In this document: positions 29,705 through 39,863 of the stretch, piece by piece | Numbering within the stretch: position 1 is the stretch's first letter | Layout: each line of letters starts with the position of its first letter | Assembly: GCA_963748295.1 (NCBI GenBank) | Contig: CAVVIH010000001.1 | Span: 310,001 to 374,000 of the forward strand | Direction: 5' to 3' | DNA: 64,000 nucleotides | DNA from: CAVVIH01 sp963748295 | GTDB taxonomy: Bacteria; Acidobacteriota; Vicinamibacteria; Vicinamibacterales; 2-12-FULL-66-21 | Notes under the pieces: model-generated | Told to the model about the DNA's origin: nothing | The model's input: the letters and a program-made list of their open reading frames with translations, nothing else | Databases searched by the model: none | Program-made: the position numbers and the translations under genes

Positions 29705-32640
29705 TGCGCGGATTCGCCACAGCCATTCTGGTCCTGGTGGTCGCGGCGCCGGCGGCGCCGGCCGCCGCGCAGACGGCGGCGGCCCGCTACGTCGGCAAAC
29801 CAGTCGAGACGATCGAGACGTTCATCGAGAACACCCGGAACCTCGATCCGGCGATCGGCGATCTGATTCAGCTTCGCGTCGGGCAGCCGCTCTCGATTGA
29901 AGCGGTCCGCGAGTCGATCACCCACCTGTACAGCATCGGGCGGTTCCAGGATGTCCAGGTGGATGCGACCGACGCACCGGGCGGCGGCGCGAGCATCCGC
30001 TTTACGCTGGTGCCGGTCCACACAGTGCAGAAGCTCGAATTCATCCGGCGAGCTCGCACTCGACGAGGGACGCCTGCGGCGCGCGGTCGAAGAGCGCTAC
30101 GGCGCGGCGCCGCCGGTCGGACGGGCCGACGATGTCGCACGCACGCTGCGGCGCCTCTACGAAGACGAGGGCTATCTGAGCTCCGCCATCCGCGCCGTGC
30201 CGCGCGAGCTGCACGATCCGGACCGCACCGTGCTCACGTTCGAAGTCCACCCGGGGCCGCGCGCGTTGATCAACAACGTGCAGCTTCAGGGGACGCTGCT
30301 GACGCCGGCGCCCGTGCTGATGAAGCGCCTCGACGCGATACGCGGCGCGCCGTATCGGGCGTCGCGGATTCAGCAGCGGCTCGACGAATATCGAACCGAT
30401 CTGCGCCAGCGCGGCTACTACCGGGCGAGCGACGTCCATCCGCCCGCAGCCGGCCGGCGGCAACATCGTCGATCTGTTCATCGACATCGAGTCGGGGCCG
30501 CTCGTCTCCGTGCGGTTCGAGGGAGATCGGCTGCCGCAGGATCGGCTGAACGAGCTGGTGCCGATTCGCCGCGAGTCATCGATTGAAGAGGACCTGCTCG
30601 AGGACTCGGAAGCGCGGCTCGAGAATTACCTCCGCGAGCAGGGCTACTGGAAGGCGGACGTCAGCATGCGCCAGGAACCGGGCGACGGCACGCTGGCGAT
30701 CGTCTTCACCATCAAACGCGGTCTGCAATACCGCATCGCGGGTCCGCTGGAGATCCGCGGCGCTCAGGCGATTCCGCTGACGGCGCTCGCGGCCGCTGAT
30801 CACCGGGCTCGAGCCCGGCGCGATCTTCCGCGACGCCGAGTTGTCGCAGGCGGCCACCCAGGTCGAGGACCACTACCGGCGGCGCGGTTACGCGCTGGTG
30901 GCGGTGAAGTCCGCGCCGAACGAGGTCGCCCCGGCCCGGCCGGGTGAAGGCCTGATCCAGCCGGTAATCGTCGTCAACGAAGGACCGCTGGTCGTTGTCG
31001 GCGACGTTCACATTTCCGGCAACACGGCGATCAGCGAGGGGGAGCTGCGCGGCGTCATCAAGACGAAGCCGGGAGATCCGTTCTATCCGCCGCAGTCGGT
31101 GACGGATCGCGAGGCGATCGTTTCGAAGTATCTGAACCTTGGTTTTGCCGAAGTGATCGTCGAGGTGCAGCCGGGCCCGACCGAGGAGCCGACGCGCATG
31201 CCGCTGACGTTCGCAATCCAGGAGGGGCCGCAGACCTTCGTCGATCACATCCTCATCGTCGGCAACCAGAAGACCGATCTGGACGTCATCCGCCGCGAAC
31301 TGGTGTTGAAGGAAGGCGGACCGCTCGGGTTCGACGCGAAGTTCGAGAGCCATCGCAAGCTCGCGCAGCTCGGACTGTTCCGGCGCATCCGGATCGACGA
31401 GCTGGCGCACGGCGGAACGAACCGCCACGACGTGGTGGTCACCGTCGAGGAGGCGCCGCGAACCAGCGTCGGATACGGCGGCGGCGTCGAGGTGGCGCAG
31501 CGTCTGCGCGCCACCGGCCCGAACGGAGAAGCCGAGGAGCGCCTCGAGTTCGGTCCGCGCGGGTTCTTCGACATCGGCCGGCGGAACGTCGGCGGTCGCA
31601 ACCGGACGGTGAACCTGTTCACGCGCGTCAGCCTCAAGCCGCGCGACGCCCCCGACGATCCCGAGCGCGACGGCACGGGGTTTGGCTTCAGCGAATATCG
31701 CGTCATCGGCACCTACCGGCAGCCGAGCGTGTTCGGCGCGAACGACTTCATCGCCACCGGCGCGTTCGAGCAGGGGGTCCGCTCGAGCTTCAACTTCACG
31801 CGGAGAGGCGTCAACGCGGAAGTGGTCCGGCGGTTGGTCAAGGGTCCGCAGGCGATCCGCCTGAGCGGCCGCTACACCTTCAGCACGACGCGGACCTTCG
31901 ACGAGCGGCTCGATCCGGAGGATCAGGCGCAGATCGACCGTGCGTTCCCGCAGGTGCGGCTCTCCGGCTTCGCCGGTGCGGTCGCGCGCGATACGCGTGA
32001 CGACGTGCTCGATCCGGAGCGCGGGATGCTGGTCAGTACCGAAGGCAGCGTGTTCGCGCGCGCGCTGGGCGGCCAGGTCGGATTCATGAAGTCGTACCTC
32101 GCAGGCGCTCTGGTTCCGCCGGCTGCCGGGTCCGCGGCGGATTGTCCTGGCGACGCGCTTTGCGATTGGCCTGGCGGACGGCTTCGAACGCGAAACGCCA
32201 GCCCACCGACGAGGAGGGCAATCCGATCGAGGGACCGCCGATCATCGTCGAGGACCTGCCGGCCAGCGAGCGGTTCTTCGCCGGCGGCGACACCACGATC
32301 CGCGGCTACGCTCTCGATACCGTCGGCGCGCCGAATACGATCAGCGACGAAGGGTTTCCGACCGGCGGCAACGCCGTGGTGATCATCAACGCGGAGCTTC
32401 GGGTGCCGGTCTGGCGCGATCTCGGAACCGCGCTGTTCGTGGACGGCGGCAACGTCTTTCGACGGGTGACCGAATTCGACATCGCGCGAGCTGCGGGGAG
32501 CGGTCGGATTTGGCGTGCGCTACAACTCGCCGATTGGCCCGGTCCGGCTGGATCTGGGGTTCAAGCTCGATCGGCGCTTCATCAACGAACGGCTGGAGCC
32601 GCGCACGGCGCTGCATTTCAGCATCGGGCACATTTTCTAG
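29704..32640 (+). CDS. Omp85-family outer-membrane protein (TamA/BamA-like), six +1 breaks
   Basis: 976 residues after correction. A signal peptide (ending AAAQ) is followed by several POTRA domains (for example RESITHLYSIGRFQDVQV, ARTLRRLYEDEGYLSSAI, EDHYRRRGYALVAV and VGDVHISGNTAISEGELR). A C-terminal barrel carries the Omp85 loop motif (ERFFAGGDTTIRGYALDTVG) and final strand ALHFSIGHIF. Breaks near 30045, 30455, 30798, 32111, 32208 and 32493 are all +1. The start overlaps the TamB-like stop (TGATG). The TamB neighbour favours a TamA-type role over the essential BamA; sequence alone cannot decide. Confidence 0.88.
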
Positions 32641-32643
32641 GAA

Positions 32644-33301
32644 ATGACTTCGAGCAGGCAACGCGTGACGTCAGGGTGGGCTGCGGCGCTGCTGGTTATC
32701 GCGCTCGGTGCGCAACGAGCTGCAGGCGCGGAGATCATCGACCGCACGCTGGCGGTGGTCGGCGGCGAGGTCGTCCTGCTGTCGGACGCCAATGCCGCGG
32801 TGAAGTTCGGGTTGATCGACGTCCCGGCCATCGGCGACGAGGCAGGTCTTCGCGCGGCGCTGAATGCGCTGGTCGATCGCCAGCTGCAGCTCTTCGAGGT
32901 CAACCGGTATCTGCCTCCCGAGCCTGCGGCGTCGGCGATCGACGCTCGCGTGGACGCGATACGCGCGCGCCTCGGCGAGGCCGGGTTCCGCGCCGCGCTG
33001 GCCGAAACCGGCATGGCGGAAGCGCAGGTTCGTTCGCGCATCCGCGACAATCTGCGCATCGACGAGCTACCGCGCGCAGCGCTTCGGCGCGGCGCTGCAG
33101 CCGACCGACGACGATCTGCTGCGCTACTACCGCGCCAACGAGGCGACGTTCACGAAGAACGGCGTACTGCAGCCGTTCGACGACGTCCGGGCGGCGGTGC
33201 GGGATCAGCTGGTGCGGGAGCGCAGCGGCGCGCTGATCGCGGAATGGCTCGACACGCTGCGCCGCAGGGCCGAGATCCAGATCCTGCTGGCGCCGCGCTG
33301 A
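32644..33301 (+). CDS. SurA N-domain-like periplasmic chaperone, one +1 break
   Basis: Exported protein of 218 residues after correcting a +1 near 33068. The leader ends AGAEI. IIDRTLAVVGGEVVLLSDA is the standard opening of SurA and related chaperones, followed by a helical bundle (ALNALVDRQLQLFEVNRYLP). The C-terminal part, DDDLLRYYRANEATFT then DVRAAVRDQLVRERS, resembles the region flanking a PPIase domain, but no parvulin domain is present. It starts three bases after the Omp85 stop and probably escorts outer-membrane proteins to it. Confidence 0.75.
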
Positions 33302-34850
33302 CTACTTCAGCGCGAAGATCCGGATCTCCGGACCCGGGTGCGCCTCGCTGGGCGTGAAGCGCGCGACCTCGCGGCTCTGCTCGAACAACCGCATGTAGGC
33401 GGCGTAGTGCTCGGGGAACTGGTGCGGCGCCTCGAATGCCTTGCCGTAGCCGCCGGACGAAGCGACGACGTACTGAAATCCCTGGGCGACGAAGGCGTCG
33501 TATTCGCCCGGCGAACGGTGGTCCATCACCAGGCGCGGCACGTTGAGCGTCGTATACGACTCAGGCTCCAGCAGCAGCTCGCGCGTCTCGATCGCGACCT
33601 TCGATCCCTTCGGCACGTGCTCGACGATCCACGTGTAGGCCTGATCCACCGTGCGCGTGCGGCTGATCATCGACGTTCCAGCCGACCGCCTGCACCGCCG
33701 GCGGCAGCAGCGCCGCAATCGTCAGCGTTGCAATCAGCGCGGTGCGCGGCGCGCGCGGAATGTCGAACCGCCGCAGCAGGCTGACGCCGGAGACGACGGC
33801 GGCGGCCGCGAGGACGCAGACGAAGGGGATCAGCGGCAACAGGTAGCGGCCGTAGACGAGCGTCTGACGCGACACGAACCAGAAGAACACGATGGGAAAC
33901 ACCACCGCGAGCGTCCAGCGGACCCGTCCGGGTCCGCGGAACGAGCGGACCGCGCCGAGCACGAGCCCGGCGATGACCATCAGCGCCGCCGGCCAGTGAA
34001 GGCCGTTCTTCAGGTGCTTGAGGTAGACCAGCCAGGTCGGTTCGTGCGGCTGCGCGCCGGAATAGTCGCGGGCGAGGCGCGCGTATCCGTTGAGAAAGCC
34101 TGGCAGGTCCAGCACCGTGTACGGCGCCGCGAGCAGGAACGCAACAGCGGCGCCGCCGATCGTCGCCAGGCACGCGGCCAGCCGTGACGGGCGGACCCCC
34201 GGCGTCATCCAGGCGGCGATGAGCGGCAGCAGGATCGCGAGCGCGCCGGGATACTTCGTTGCCGCCGCCACGCCGGCCGCGGCGCCGGCCAGCGCGAAGG
34301 CCGACGCCCGCTCGACCTCGCTGGCGCGCAGCGCGAGCACGAAGCTGAGCGTGACGAAGAACGTCATCGGAACATCCGTCAGCACGAAATGCGATTCGCG
34401 AACGTGCAGCGGCATCACCGCCAGGAGACCCGCGGCGAGCGCCGCGTAGCGCGTCCCCCAGCGCATGCCCGCGAGGTAGAGGAGATAGACGGTTGCCGTG
34501 CCGAGCAGCGCGGTGACGGCGCGCCCCCACAGGTAGAAGTCGCTCGGTCCGACCTGGTCGAGCGAGCCCCACTGACCCGCGGTCGCGCCGGCGATGAAAC
34601 GCCCGACCGCGACGAGCAGCTGGACGTGGATGTAGAAGCCGGGATAATCGAAGAAGTGGGGGTTGAAGTCGCCGGTCCGCATCATCCGCACGGCCCGGTT
34701 CATCAGTTCCGGCTCGTCGACGCCGATTGAATGGGGGATGCCCGAGCCAAGCGACCAGAAGCGAAGAATCGCGGCGACACCGAGAATCACGCCCAGCAGC
34801 AGCAACGGCCGCCGCATGTCGCTGGCTTCGCGCCACTCGCGTTCAGTCAC
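33302..34850 (-). CDS. GT39-like membrane glycosyltransferase, one +1 break
   Basis: Multi-spanning polyprenyl-phosphate-sugar transferase, 515 residues after correcting a +1 near 33668. The first outer loop has the acidic pair SIGVDEPELMNRAV and HFFDYPGFYIHVQ, as in ArnT/PMT enzymes. At least nine hydrophobic segments follow, then a small soluble C-terminal domain (VDQAYTWIVEHVPKGSKV). A GTG at 34850 or an ATG at 34817 may be the start. Convergent with the SurA-like gene, stop against stop. The acceptor and sugar are unknown. Confidence 0.8.
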
Positions 34851-34958
34851 AAAGTTCCATTGGATGAAAGCTCAGATACAATCGCGGTGCTGAGCGCGAG
34901 TAGCGTACGGCAAGCTGCTGCTGGCGCGCAACTTTCCACCGCCATCCGACACCGCGTT

Positions 34959-35699
34959 ATGGACCGTTTGCTCGAAGCCACCCGCCGCGTCGAGCAGTCG
35001 CATTTCTGGTGGATCGGGTTCCGCCGCTTCTTCGAGCCGCTGATCGCGGCGGCGACGCGCGGCGTGCACAACCCGCTCGTGCTCGACTGCGGGTGCGGCA
35101 CCGGCGCGAACCTGCGGCTGCTCGGCCGCTACGGCAAGGCTTTCGGCTTCGATATTTCGCCGAGCGGCCTCGAGTACGCGCGCGAGTACGGCGAATCGCG
35201 CGTCGTCAGCGCCTCGATCACGAACGTGCCGTTCGCGAGCGCCACGTTCCATCTCGTGACCGCCTTCGACGTCCTCTACAGCCTGTCGGAGGAACAGGAG
35301 GCGTGCGCCGTCGACGAGATGTTCCGGGTGCTGCGCCCCGGCGGGACTCTGCTCGTCAACGTCGCCGCGCTCAAGATCCTCAGAGGCAACCATTCGATCT
35401 TCGGCGACGAAGTTCGCCGGTCGACCCGCCGGCGGCTGCGCCGGGTCCTGTCGCGGGCAGGATTCACGGTCGAACGCCTGACATACACGAACGCGTCGCT
35501 GTTTCCGCTCATGCTCGCGGTGCGAACGGCGCAGCGGATGACCGGGCTCGCCACGCCTGAAGAAGCCGGAACGGACATCGTGCTGCCGCCGCGTCCGCTC
35601 AACGCTGCCCTCGCAGCGGTGCTGCGGCTCGAAGCGCGCGCGCTCCGCGTCGTCGACATGCCGATCGGCAGCTCGCTGCTGGCGGTCGCGCGGAAATGA
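34959..35699 (+). CDS. class I SAM-dependent methyltransferase
   Basis: 246 residues. The SAM-binding motif I is LVLDCGCGTGANLRLL, motif II AFGFDISPSGLEYAR, and the methyltransferase_11-type DEMFRVLRPGGTLLVNVAA. The C-terminal half is basic and hydrophobic (RRLRRVLSRAGFTVERLTY). ATG at 34959 is chosen because upstream in-frame codons lack conservation. It overlaps the DUF2062 gene (ATGA) and lies in a glycan gene region, so a glycolipid or polyprenol substrate is plausible. Confidence 0.85.
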   Translation: MDRLLEATRRVEQSHFWWIGFRRFFEPLIAAATRGVHNPLVLDCGCGTGANLRLLGRYGKAFGFDISPSGLEYAREYGESRVVSASITNVPFASATFHLVTAFDVLYSLSEEQEACAVDEMFRVLRPGGTLLVNVAALKILRGNHSIFGDEVRRSTRRRLRRVLSRAGFTVERLTYTNASLFPLMLAVRTAQRMTGLATPEEAGTDIVLPPRPLNAALAAVLRLEARALRVVDMPIGSSLLAVARK

Positions 35700-36193
35700 G
35701 CGCGGGGATGTGGCGCCGCGTCGTCGCGCGGCTGGCCGCGCTCGGCGATTCGCCGCGGCGCACGGCGGCGGCGTTCGCGCTGGGGGTCTTCCTGAGCTTC
35801 TCGCCGTTCCTTGGCCTGCAGATCGCGATCGGAATGGCGGCGGCGGTGGCGTTTCGTCTCAGCAAGGTTGCGGTGTTCGTCGGGCTGAACGCCAACCTGC
35901 CGTGGATCATGATTCCGTGGTACGTGCTGACGACAGCGGCGGCCGCCTCGGCTCTGGGTTTTTCCAGCGCCGCGGACATGAGCGATCGCCTGACGCGCGT
36001 CTTCGAGGAGCCGTTCTATCGCGCCGCGTTCTGGCGCAGGTTTGTCGAGCTGCTCGGCCCGTACTTCTGGTCGTTTCTGATTGGTCCGACGGCGGGCGCG
36101 ATCGTGGTCGGCGCCGGTGCGTACTTTCTGACGCACTGGGTTCTCGTGAACTATCCGCCGACCCTTCGAGAACCTCAGGGTGGTCCCGAGTAG
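35696..36193 (+). CDS. DUF2062 family membrane protein
   Basis: 165 residues with two or three membrane segments. The family hallmark is present: PRRTAAAFALGVFLSFSPF, GLQIAIGMAAAVAF and NLPWIMIPWYVLTT. Such proteins often accompany cell-surface glycan enzymes, but the biochemical role is unknown. Translation is coupled to the methyltransferase. Its last 19 bases overlap the end of the convergent glycosyltransferase gene. Confidence 0.8.
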   Translation: MSAGMWRRVVARLAALGDSPRRTAAAFALGVFLSFSPFLGLQIAIGMAAAVAFRLSKVAVFVGLNANLPWIMIPWYVLTTAAAASALGFSSAADMSDRLTRVFEEPFYRAAFWRRFVELLGPYFWSFLIGPTAGAIVVGAGAYFLTHWVLVNYPPTLREPQGGPE

Positions 36194-37446
36194 AGTCGAG
36201 CGCCGAGCAGCTCCTCGTAAACCGCGAGCAGCTTCTGGGTCACGGCGGGCCAGGCGAACTCGCGCTCGACGATCGCGCGGCTGGCGTCGCCGAAGCGGGC
36301 GAGCTGCTCGGGCCTCGCCAGCGCGCCGCTGATCGCCGCGGCAAGTTCCGCCGGCTGTCCCGGCGCCACCAGCCATCCGTTGATCCCCGGTTTGACTTTG
36401 TCCGCGAGTCCGCCGGCGTTCGATGCGACGATCGCTCGCCGGTGCGACATGGCTTCGAGGGTCACGAGCGAGCTGCCTTCGTACAACGTGGGATGGACGA
36501 ACAGCGTGGCCGCGTCGTACCACGCATGCAGGTCGGGATCGGGCAGGCGGCCCGGCATCAGCACGCGATCCTGAAGCCGCATGCGGGCAATCCGCTGCTC
36601 GAGCGCGCGGCGGCGCGGGCCGTCGCCGACGAGGACCCATTTCCATTTTCCTGTCAGCGGCGCGCCGTGCGCCTGGAGCGCGCCGAGCGCGTCGAGCAAA
36701 ACGTCGAATCCCTTGTTGGCTTCCAGCCGGCCGACACTCAGCAGCACCGTGTCGCGCGCGCCCAGGCCCGCCGTGTCGCGCACACGCCGTGCGTCGCCCG
36801 GCCGCGCGCAGCGGTCGATCTCCTCGAGGTCGATGGCGTTCGGGATCATCCGCACCTTCTCTTTCGGCACGTGCAGATGCAGGAGCACCGCCGGCTCGAG
36901 CACGCGGTCCGTCGCAATCACGCGGTCGGCGGCCTTCGCGCAGGCGATCACGGCGCGGCGCAGGGGCAGATAGGCGACGCGCTTCGCGCGCGCGCGTCCC
37001 GGGTCGGTCGCGCCGAATTCCTCCAGCCCCTGCGGGTTCATCACGAGGGGCGCCGCGGCGTTCTTCCGACGACGCGCGTAGCCGAGCACGCTGGCGCCGA
37101 GCCCGTGGACGATATCCACCTTGCCCTGGTTGACGAGTTCCGCCGCGAGCCTGCCGGCCCGCTCGCCGAAGAGGGGATACGCGGTGCTGCGATCGAGGAT
37201 TGTGGTGCCCTTCCGCCCGGCGAACGGGAACGTGCGGTAGGGCACCGTCATCACCTGCACGGAAGATCCAAACGGCGCCGCCATGTGAACCTGCCGGCTC
37301 GATCGCGGCCGTGTGATCAATGTCACCTGAACGCCGGCGCGCTCCAGGTGGCGCACGAGATCGAACACGTGCCGCTCGAGGCCGCCGTAACCATGAAGCG
37401 GAAACACGGAGCGGGCGACGACCGCGACGCGCAGCGGCCGCCTCAT
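36175..37446 (-). CDS. GT4-family glycosyltransferase
   Basis: 423 residues, a GT-B retaining transferase of the cytoplasmic face. N-terminal glycine loop FPLHGYGGLERHVFDL. The C-terminal nucleotide-sugar half has LLSVGRLEANKGFDVLLDAL, WKWVLVGDGPRRRAL and the E-x7-E type motif PTLYEGSSLVTLEAMSHRRA. Last gene of an overlapping minus-strand operon; the ATG overlaps the upstream stop (ATGA). The sugar and acceptor are not identifiable. Confidence 0.9.
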   Translation of the reverse strand: MRRPLRVAVVARSVFPLHGYGGLERHVFDLVRHLERAGVQVTLITRPRSSRQVHMAAPFGSSVQVMTVPYRTFPFAGRKGTTILDRSTAYPLFGERAGRLAAELVNQGKVDIVHGLGASVLGYARRRKNAAAPLVMNPQGLEEFGATDPGRARAKRVAYLPLRRAVIACAKAADRVIATDRVLEPAVLLHLHVPKEKVRMIPNAIDLEEIDRCARPGDARRVRDTAGLGARDTVLLSVGRLEANKGFDVLLDALGALQAHGAPLTGKWKWVLVGDGPRRRALEQRIARMRLQDRVLMPGRLPDPDLHAWYDAATLFVHPTLYEGSSLVTLEAMSHRRAIVASNAGGLADKVKPGINGWLVAPGQPAELAAAISGALARPEQLARFGDASRAIVEREFAWPAVTQKLLAVYEELLGARLYSGPP

Positions 37447-38702
37447 GTCGCGCGCTCCAGCAACTGCAGGTAGAGCTGCTCCACCCGCGCGACGACCGCC
37501 GGCGCATCGAACTGCTGCCCGGCGTGCCGCTTTGCGGCTTCTCCCAATCGAGCCCGGAGCGACTCGTCCTGCCGGAGGCGCCTGACATCCTGCGCCAGCT
37601 CCGATGGCGTGGCCGAGAGCAGGCCGGTCTGCTCATCGATGATCACATCCGGTGTGCCCCCCGTGTTCATCGCCGCGATCGGAACGCCCAGCGCACTCGC
37701 CTCGATCAGCACGCGGCTGAGCGATTCCGGCCCGCGCGACGGAAAAATCAGCAGCGACGCATGCTTCAGCAGCGCCGCGGTCTGGCGCTGATCCACCCAG
37801 CCGAGCATTCTGATGTCGCGCGACGATCGCCGCCCGGCCGACTCGATCCCGGCGCGCTCCGGCCCATCGCCGGCAATCAACAGCGGCCAGTCGAGCGCGG
37901 CCTCTTCTACGACGCGCACCAGGTGCGAGGTCCCTTTGTTGGGAGCGAGCTTGCCGAGATACAGCGCGTACGGCGAATCGAGTGGGGCAGGTGAAGCCGC
38001 CGCTCGTTCGCGCAGATCCGCGATGTTCACCGGGTTGGGAATGACGACCATCCGCGTGGCCGCGAGTTCAGGTGCCCGCGCCTTCAGGTCGGCTGCAATC
38101 GTCGAGCTGACGGCGACGATCGCGTCTGCGGCGGCGAGGCCGGTTCGCTTGCGCGCGAGATTGGCGCGCATATACGGGATCATCGGCAGCGCCAGCGGCC
38201 ACAACGCGCCCGCGCGCGGCCTGATGCATTGCGTCATCATCGCCGCGGAGCACCCCGGGCACAGCCTCGCTTCGTCCGCGGTGTGGATCAGATCCGCCCA
38301 GTAGCACACCGGCCAGTAATCACGGACCGTGCAGACGCTCGGGATGCTCGCCCGTGCCGCGGCCGCCACGGACGGCACCGACGTCAGGACATGCTGCGCG
38401 TGGATGACGTCGATCTTCTCGGCGCGAATCAGCGTCTCGAGAAAATTCTCGAGCCGCGAATACAGCCGCTCGTTCTTGAAGTAGTTGCGGACGTAGGGCA
38501 CGCCCGGCGCGGCCGACCCGAACTCGACGATCCGGAAGTTGTCGTACGACGACGCGGTCTCGCGCTCCGGAGCACCTGGAACCGGCCGTACAATCAGCAC
38601 CTCATGGCCGCGCGCGCGCATGCCGCGCGCCAGCTCGTAGGTGCTCCAGCCGCTGCCGCCGCAGACCGGCGGAAACGCGTCGGTGGCAATCAGCAGTCGC
38701 AT
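37443..38702 (-). CDS. GT4-family glycosyltransferase
   Basis: 419 residues. It opens MRLLIATDAFPPVCGGSGWS, the classical GT4 acceptor loop. A cysteine cluster in the middle (VCYWADLIHTADEARLCPGC) is seen in some exopolysaccharide GT4 enzymes. The donor half has YALYLGKLAPNKGTSHLVRV, LLIAGDGPERAGIE and FPSRGPESLSRVLIEASALG. Stop-start overlap with the next gene. Probably adds one sugar to a lipid-linked surface glycan. Confidence 0.9.
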   Translation of the reverse strand: MRLLIATDAFPPVCGGSGWSTYELARGMRARGHEVLIVRPVPGAPERETASSYDNFRIVEFGSAAPGVPYVRNYFKNERLYSRLENFLETLIRAEKIDVIHAQHVLTSVPSVAAAARASIPSVCTVRDYWPVCYWADLIHTADEARLCPGCSAAMMTQCIRPRAGALWPLALPMIPYMRANLARKRTGLAAADAIVAVSSTIAADLKARAPELAATRMVVIPNPVNIADLRERAAASPAPLDSPYALYLGKLAPNKGTSHLVRVVEEAALDWPLLIAGDGPERAGIESAGRRSSRDIRMLGWVDQRQTAALLKHASLLIFPSRGPESLSRVLIEASALGVPIAAMNTGGTPDVIIDEQTGLLSATPSELAQDVRRLRQDESLRARLGEAAKRHAGQQFDAPAVVARVEQLYLQLLERAT

Positions 38703-38720
38703 CGTGGCTGGGCGCCCGGG

Positions 38721-39857
38721 TCAGAGTCTGGCGATGGCATCGGCAAGCGCGGCGCAGTGCGCTTTCCAACTGTACTCGCGAACGGCACGCGCCCTGCCCG
38801 CGGCGCCAAGCCGCACCCGAAGCGGGCCGTCGCACAGCCGTTCGAGGGTGGCGGCAAGCGCGCCGGGCGCATCGTGGTCGTAGAGGATTCCCTCGTGCTC
38901 GTGCCCGACCAGTGCTGGAATGCGGTCCACCGACGGCGCGACCACCGGCAGGCCTACCGCCATGTACTCGAAGATCTTGAGCGGGGACCAGTAGAACCCG
39001 AGCGACAGCGCGCGATGCGCGGAGACGTCGAACGGCGCGACGCCGATATCGGCGGCCGCGAGATACGCCGGCATCTCTGCGTGCGGCACCGCGCCGGTGA
39101 ACGTGATGCCTTCGAGGTCCGAAGCGGCCTGTTTCGTGCGGCCCAGCTCGGGGCCATCGCCGACGAACAACGCACCAATATCCGTCCGTCCGCGCTGACG
39201 CAGATCGCGCATGGCGTGCACGAGATGAATCGCGCCGTGCCAGCTTCGAAAGGCGCCGGCGAACACGGCGACTACCGGCGCCGGACGGCGGTAGGGCGCG
39301 GGATCGGGCCGATGCGGCCTGAAGCGGTCGGTATCGGCGCCCCACTCGAGCTCGACAACCTTCTGGCGGGGCGTTCCCGGAGGCAGGATCGCCGCACTGG
39401 GGCTGACGATCAGGTCCGCCTGTGCGCAGAGGCGTTCGCGCCAGCGGCGCATCGGCTGCACGAGCAGCGCTCGATCGAGCCACGCCTTCGGGGAGCCGGC
39501 GTAGTCGATCACCGGGGCGTTGACCTCGAGCACCGCTTTCAGGCGGTTGGCGCTGGCGGTCGCGATGCCTTCGCCGCCGAAGTTGTAGTACCGCTCGATC
39601 ACGACCTCCGCGCGAAACTCGCGCGCGGCGCGTTCGACCGCGCGTCTCCGCAGCCACCGCAGCTGCGGGGCGCCGAACGGCGCCGTCATCGGCGTCCAGG
39701 TCACGCTCCCGCCGGGAAAGGGACCGTCGCCGGGGGAGACGAGTACCTTGACGTCGTGGCCGAGCGCGGCGAGGCCTTCGGCCACCGCGGCGACGTGCAC
39801 CGAGCCCCCCGTGGTGCCGGGGACCGTCTGGTCGATCGCGCAGTAGAGGATCCGCAT
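38721..39857 (-). CDS. GT4-family glycosyltransferase
   Basis: 378 residues. MRILYCAIDQTVPGTTGGSV is the N-terminal glycine loop. The C-terminal half has VVAVFAGAFRSWHGAIHLVH, GALFVGDGPELGRTK and GFYWSPLKIFEYMAVGLPVV. The SPLKIFEYMAxGxPVV form is shared with the GT4 at 40919, suggesting a common origin. Separated from its neighbours by 6 and 18 bases within the operon. Confidence 0.88.
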   Translation of the reverse strand: MRILYCAIDQTVPGTTGGSVHVAAVAEGLAALGHDVKVLVSPGDGPFPGGSVTWTPMTAPFGAPQLRWLRRRAVERAAREFRAEVVIERYYNFGGEGIATASANRLKAVLEVNAPVIDYAGSPKAWLDRALLVQPMRRWRERLCAQADLIVSPSAAILPPGTPRQKVVELEWGADTDRFRPHRPDPAPYRRPAPVVAVFAGAFRSWHGAIHLVHAMRDLRQRGRTDIGALFVGDGPELGRTKQAASDLEGITFTGAVPHAEMPAYLAAADIGVAPFDVSAHRALSLGFYWSPLKIFEYMAVGLPVVAPSVDRIPALVGHEHEGILYDHDAPGALAATLERLCDGPLRVRLGAAGRARAVREYSWKAHCAALADAIARL

Positions 39858-39863
39858 TCGCGA

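Noticed and set aside
25543..32640. Programmed +1 frameshifting in the TamB-like and Omp85 genes
   Set aside because: Ten breaks in two genes with no shared slippery sequence or structure, and the same kind of break in unrelated genes, fit sequencing insertions much better.
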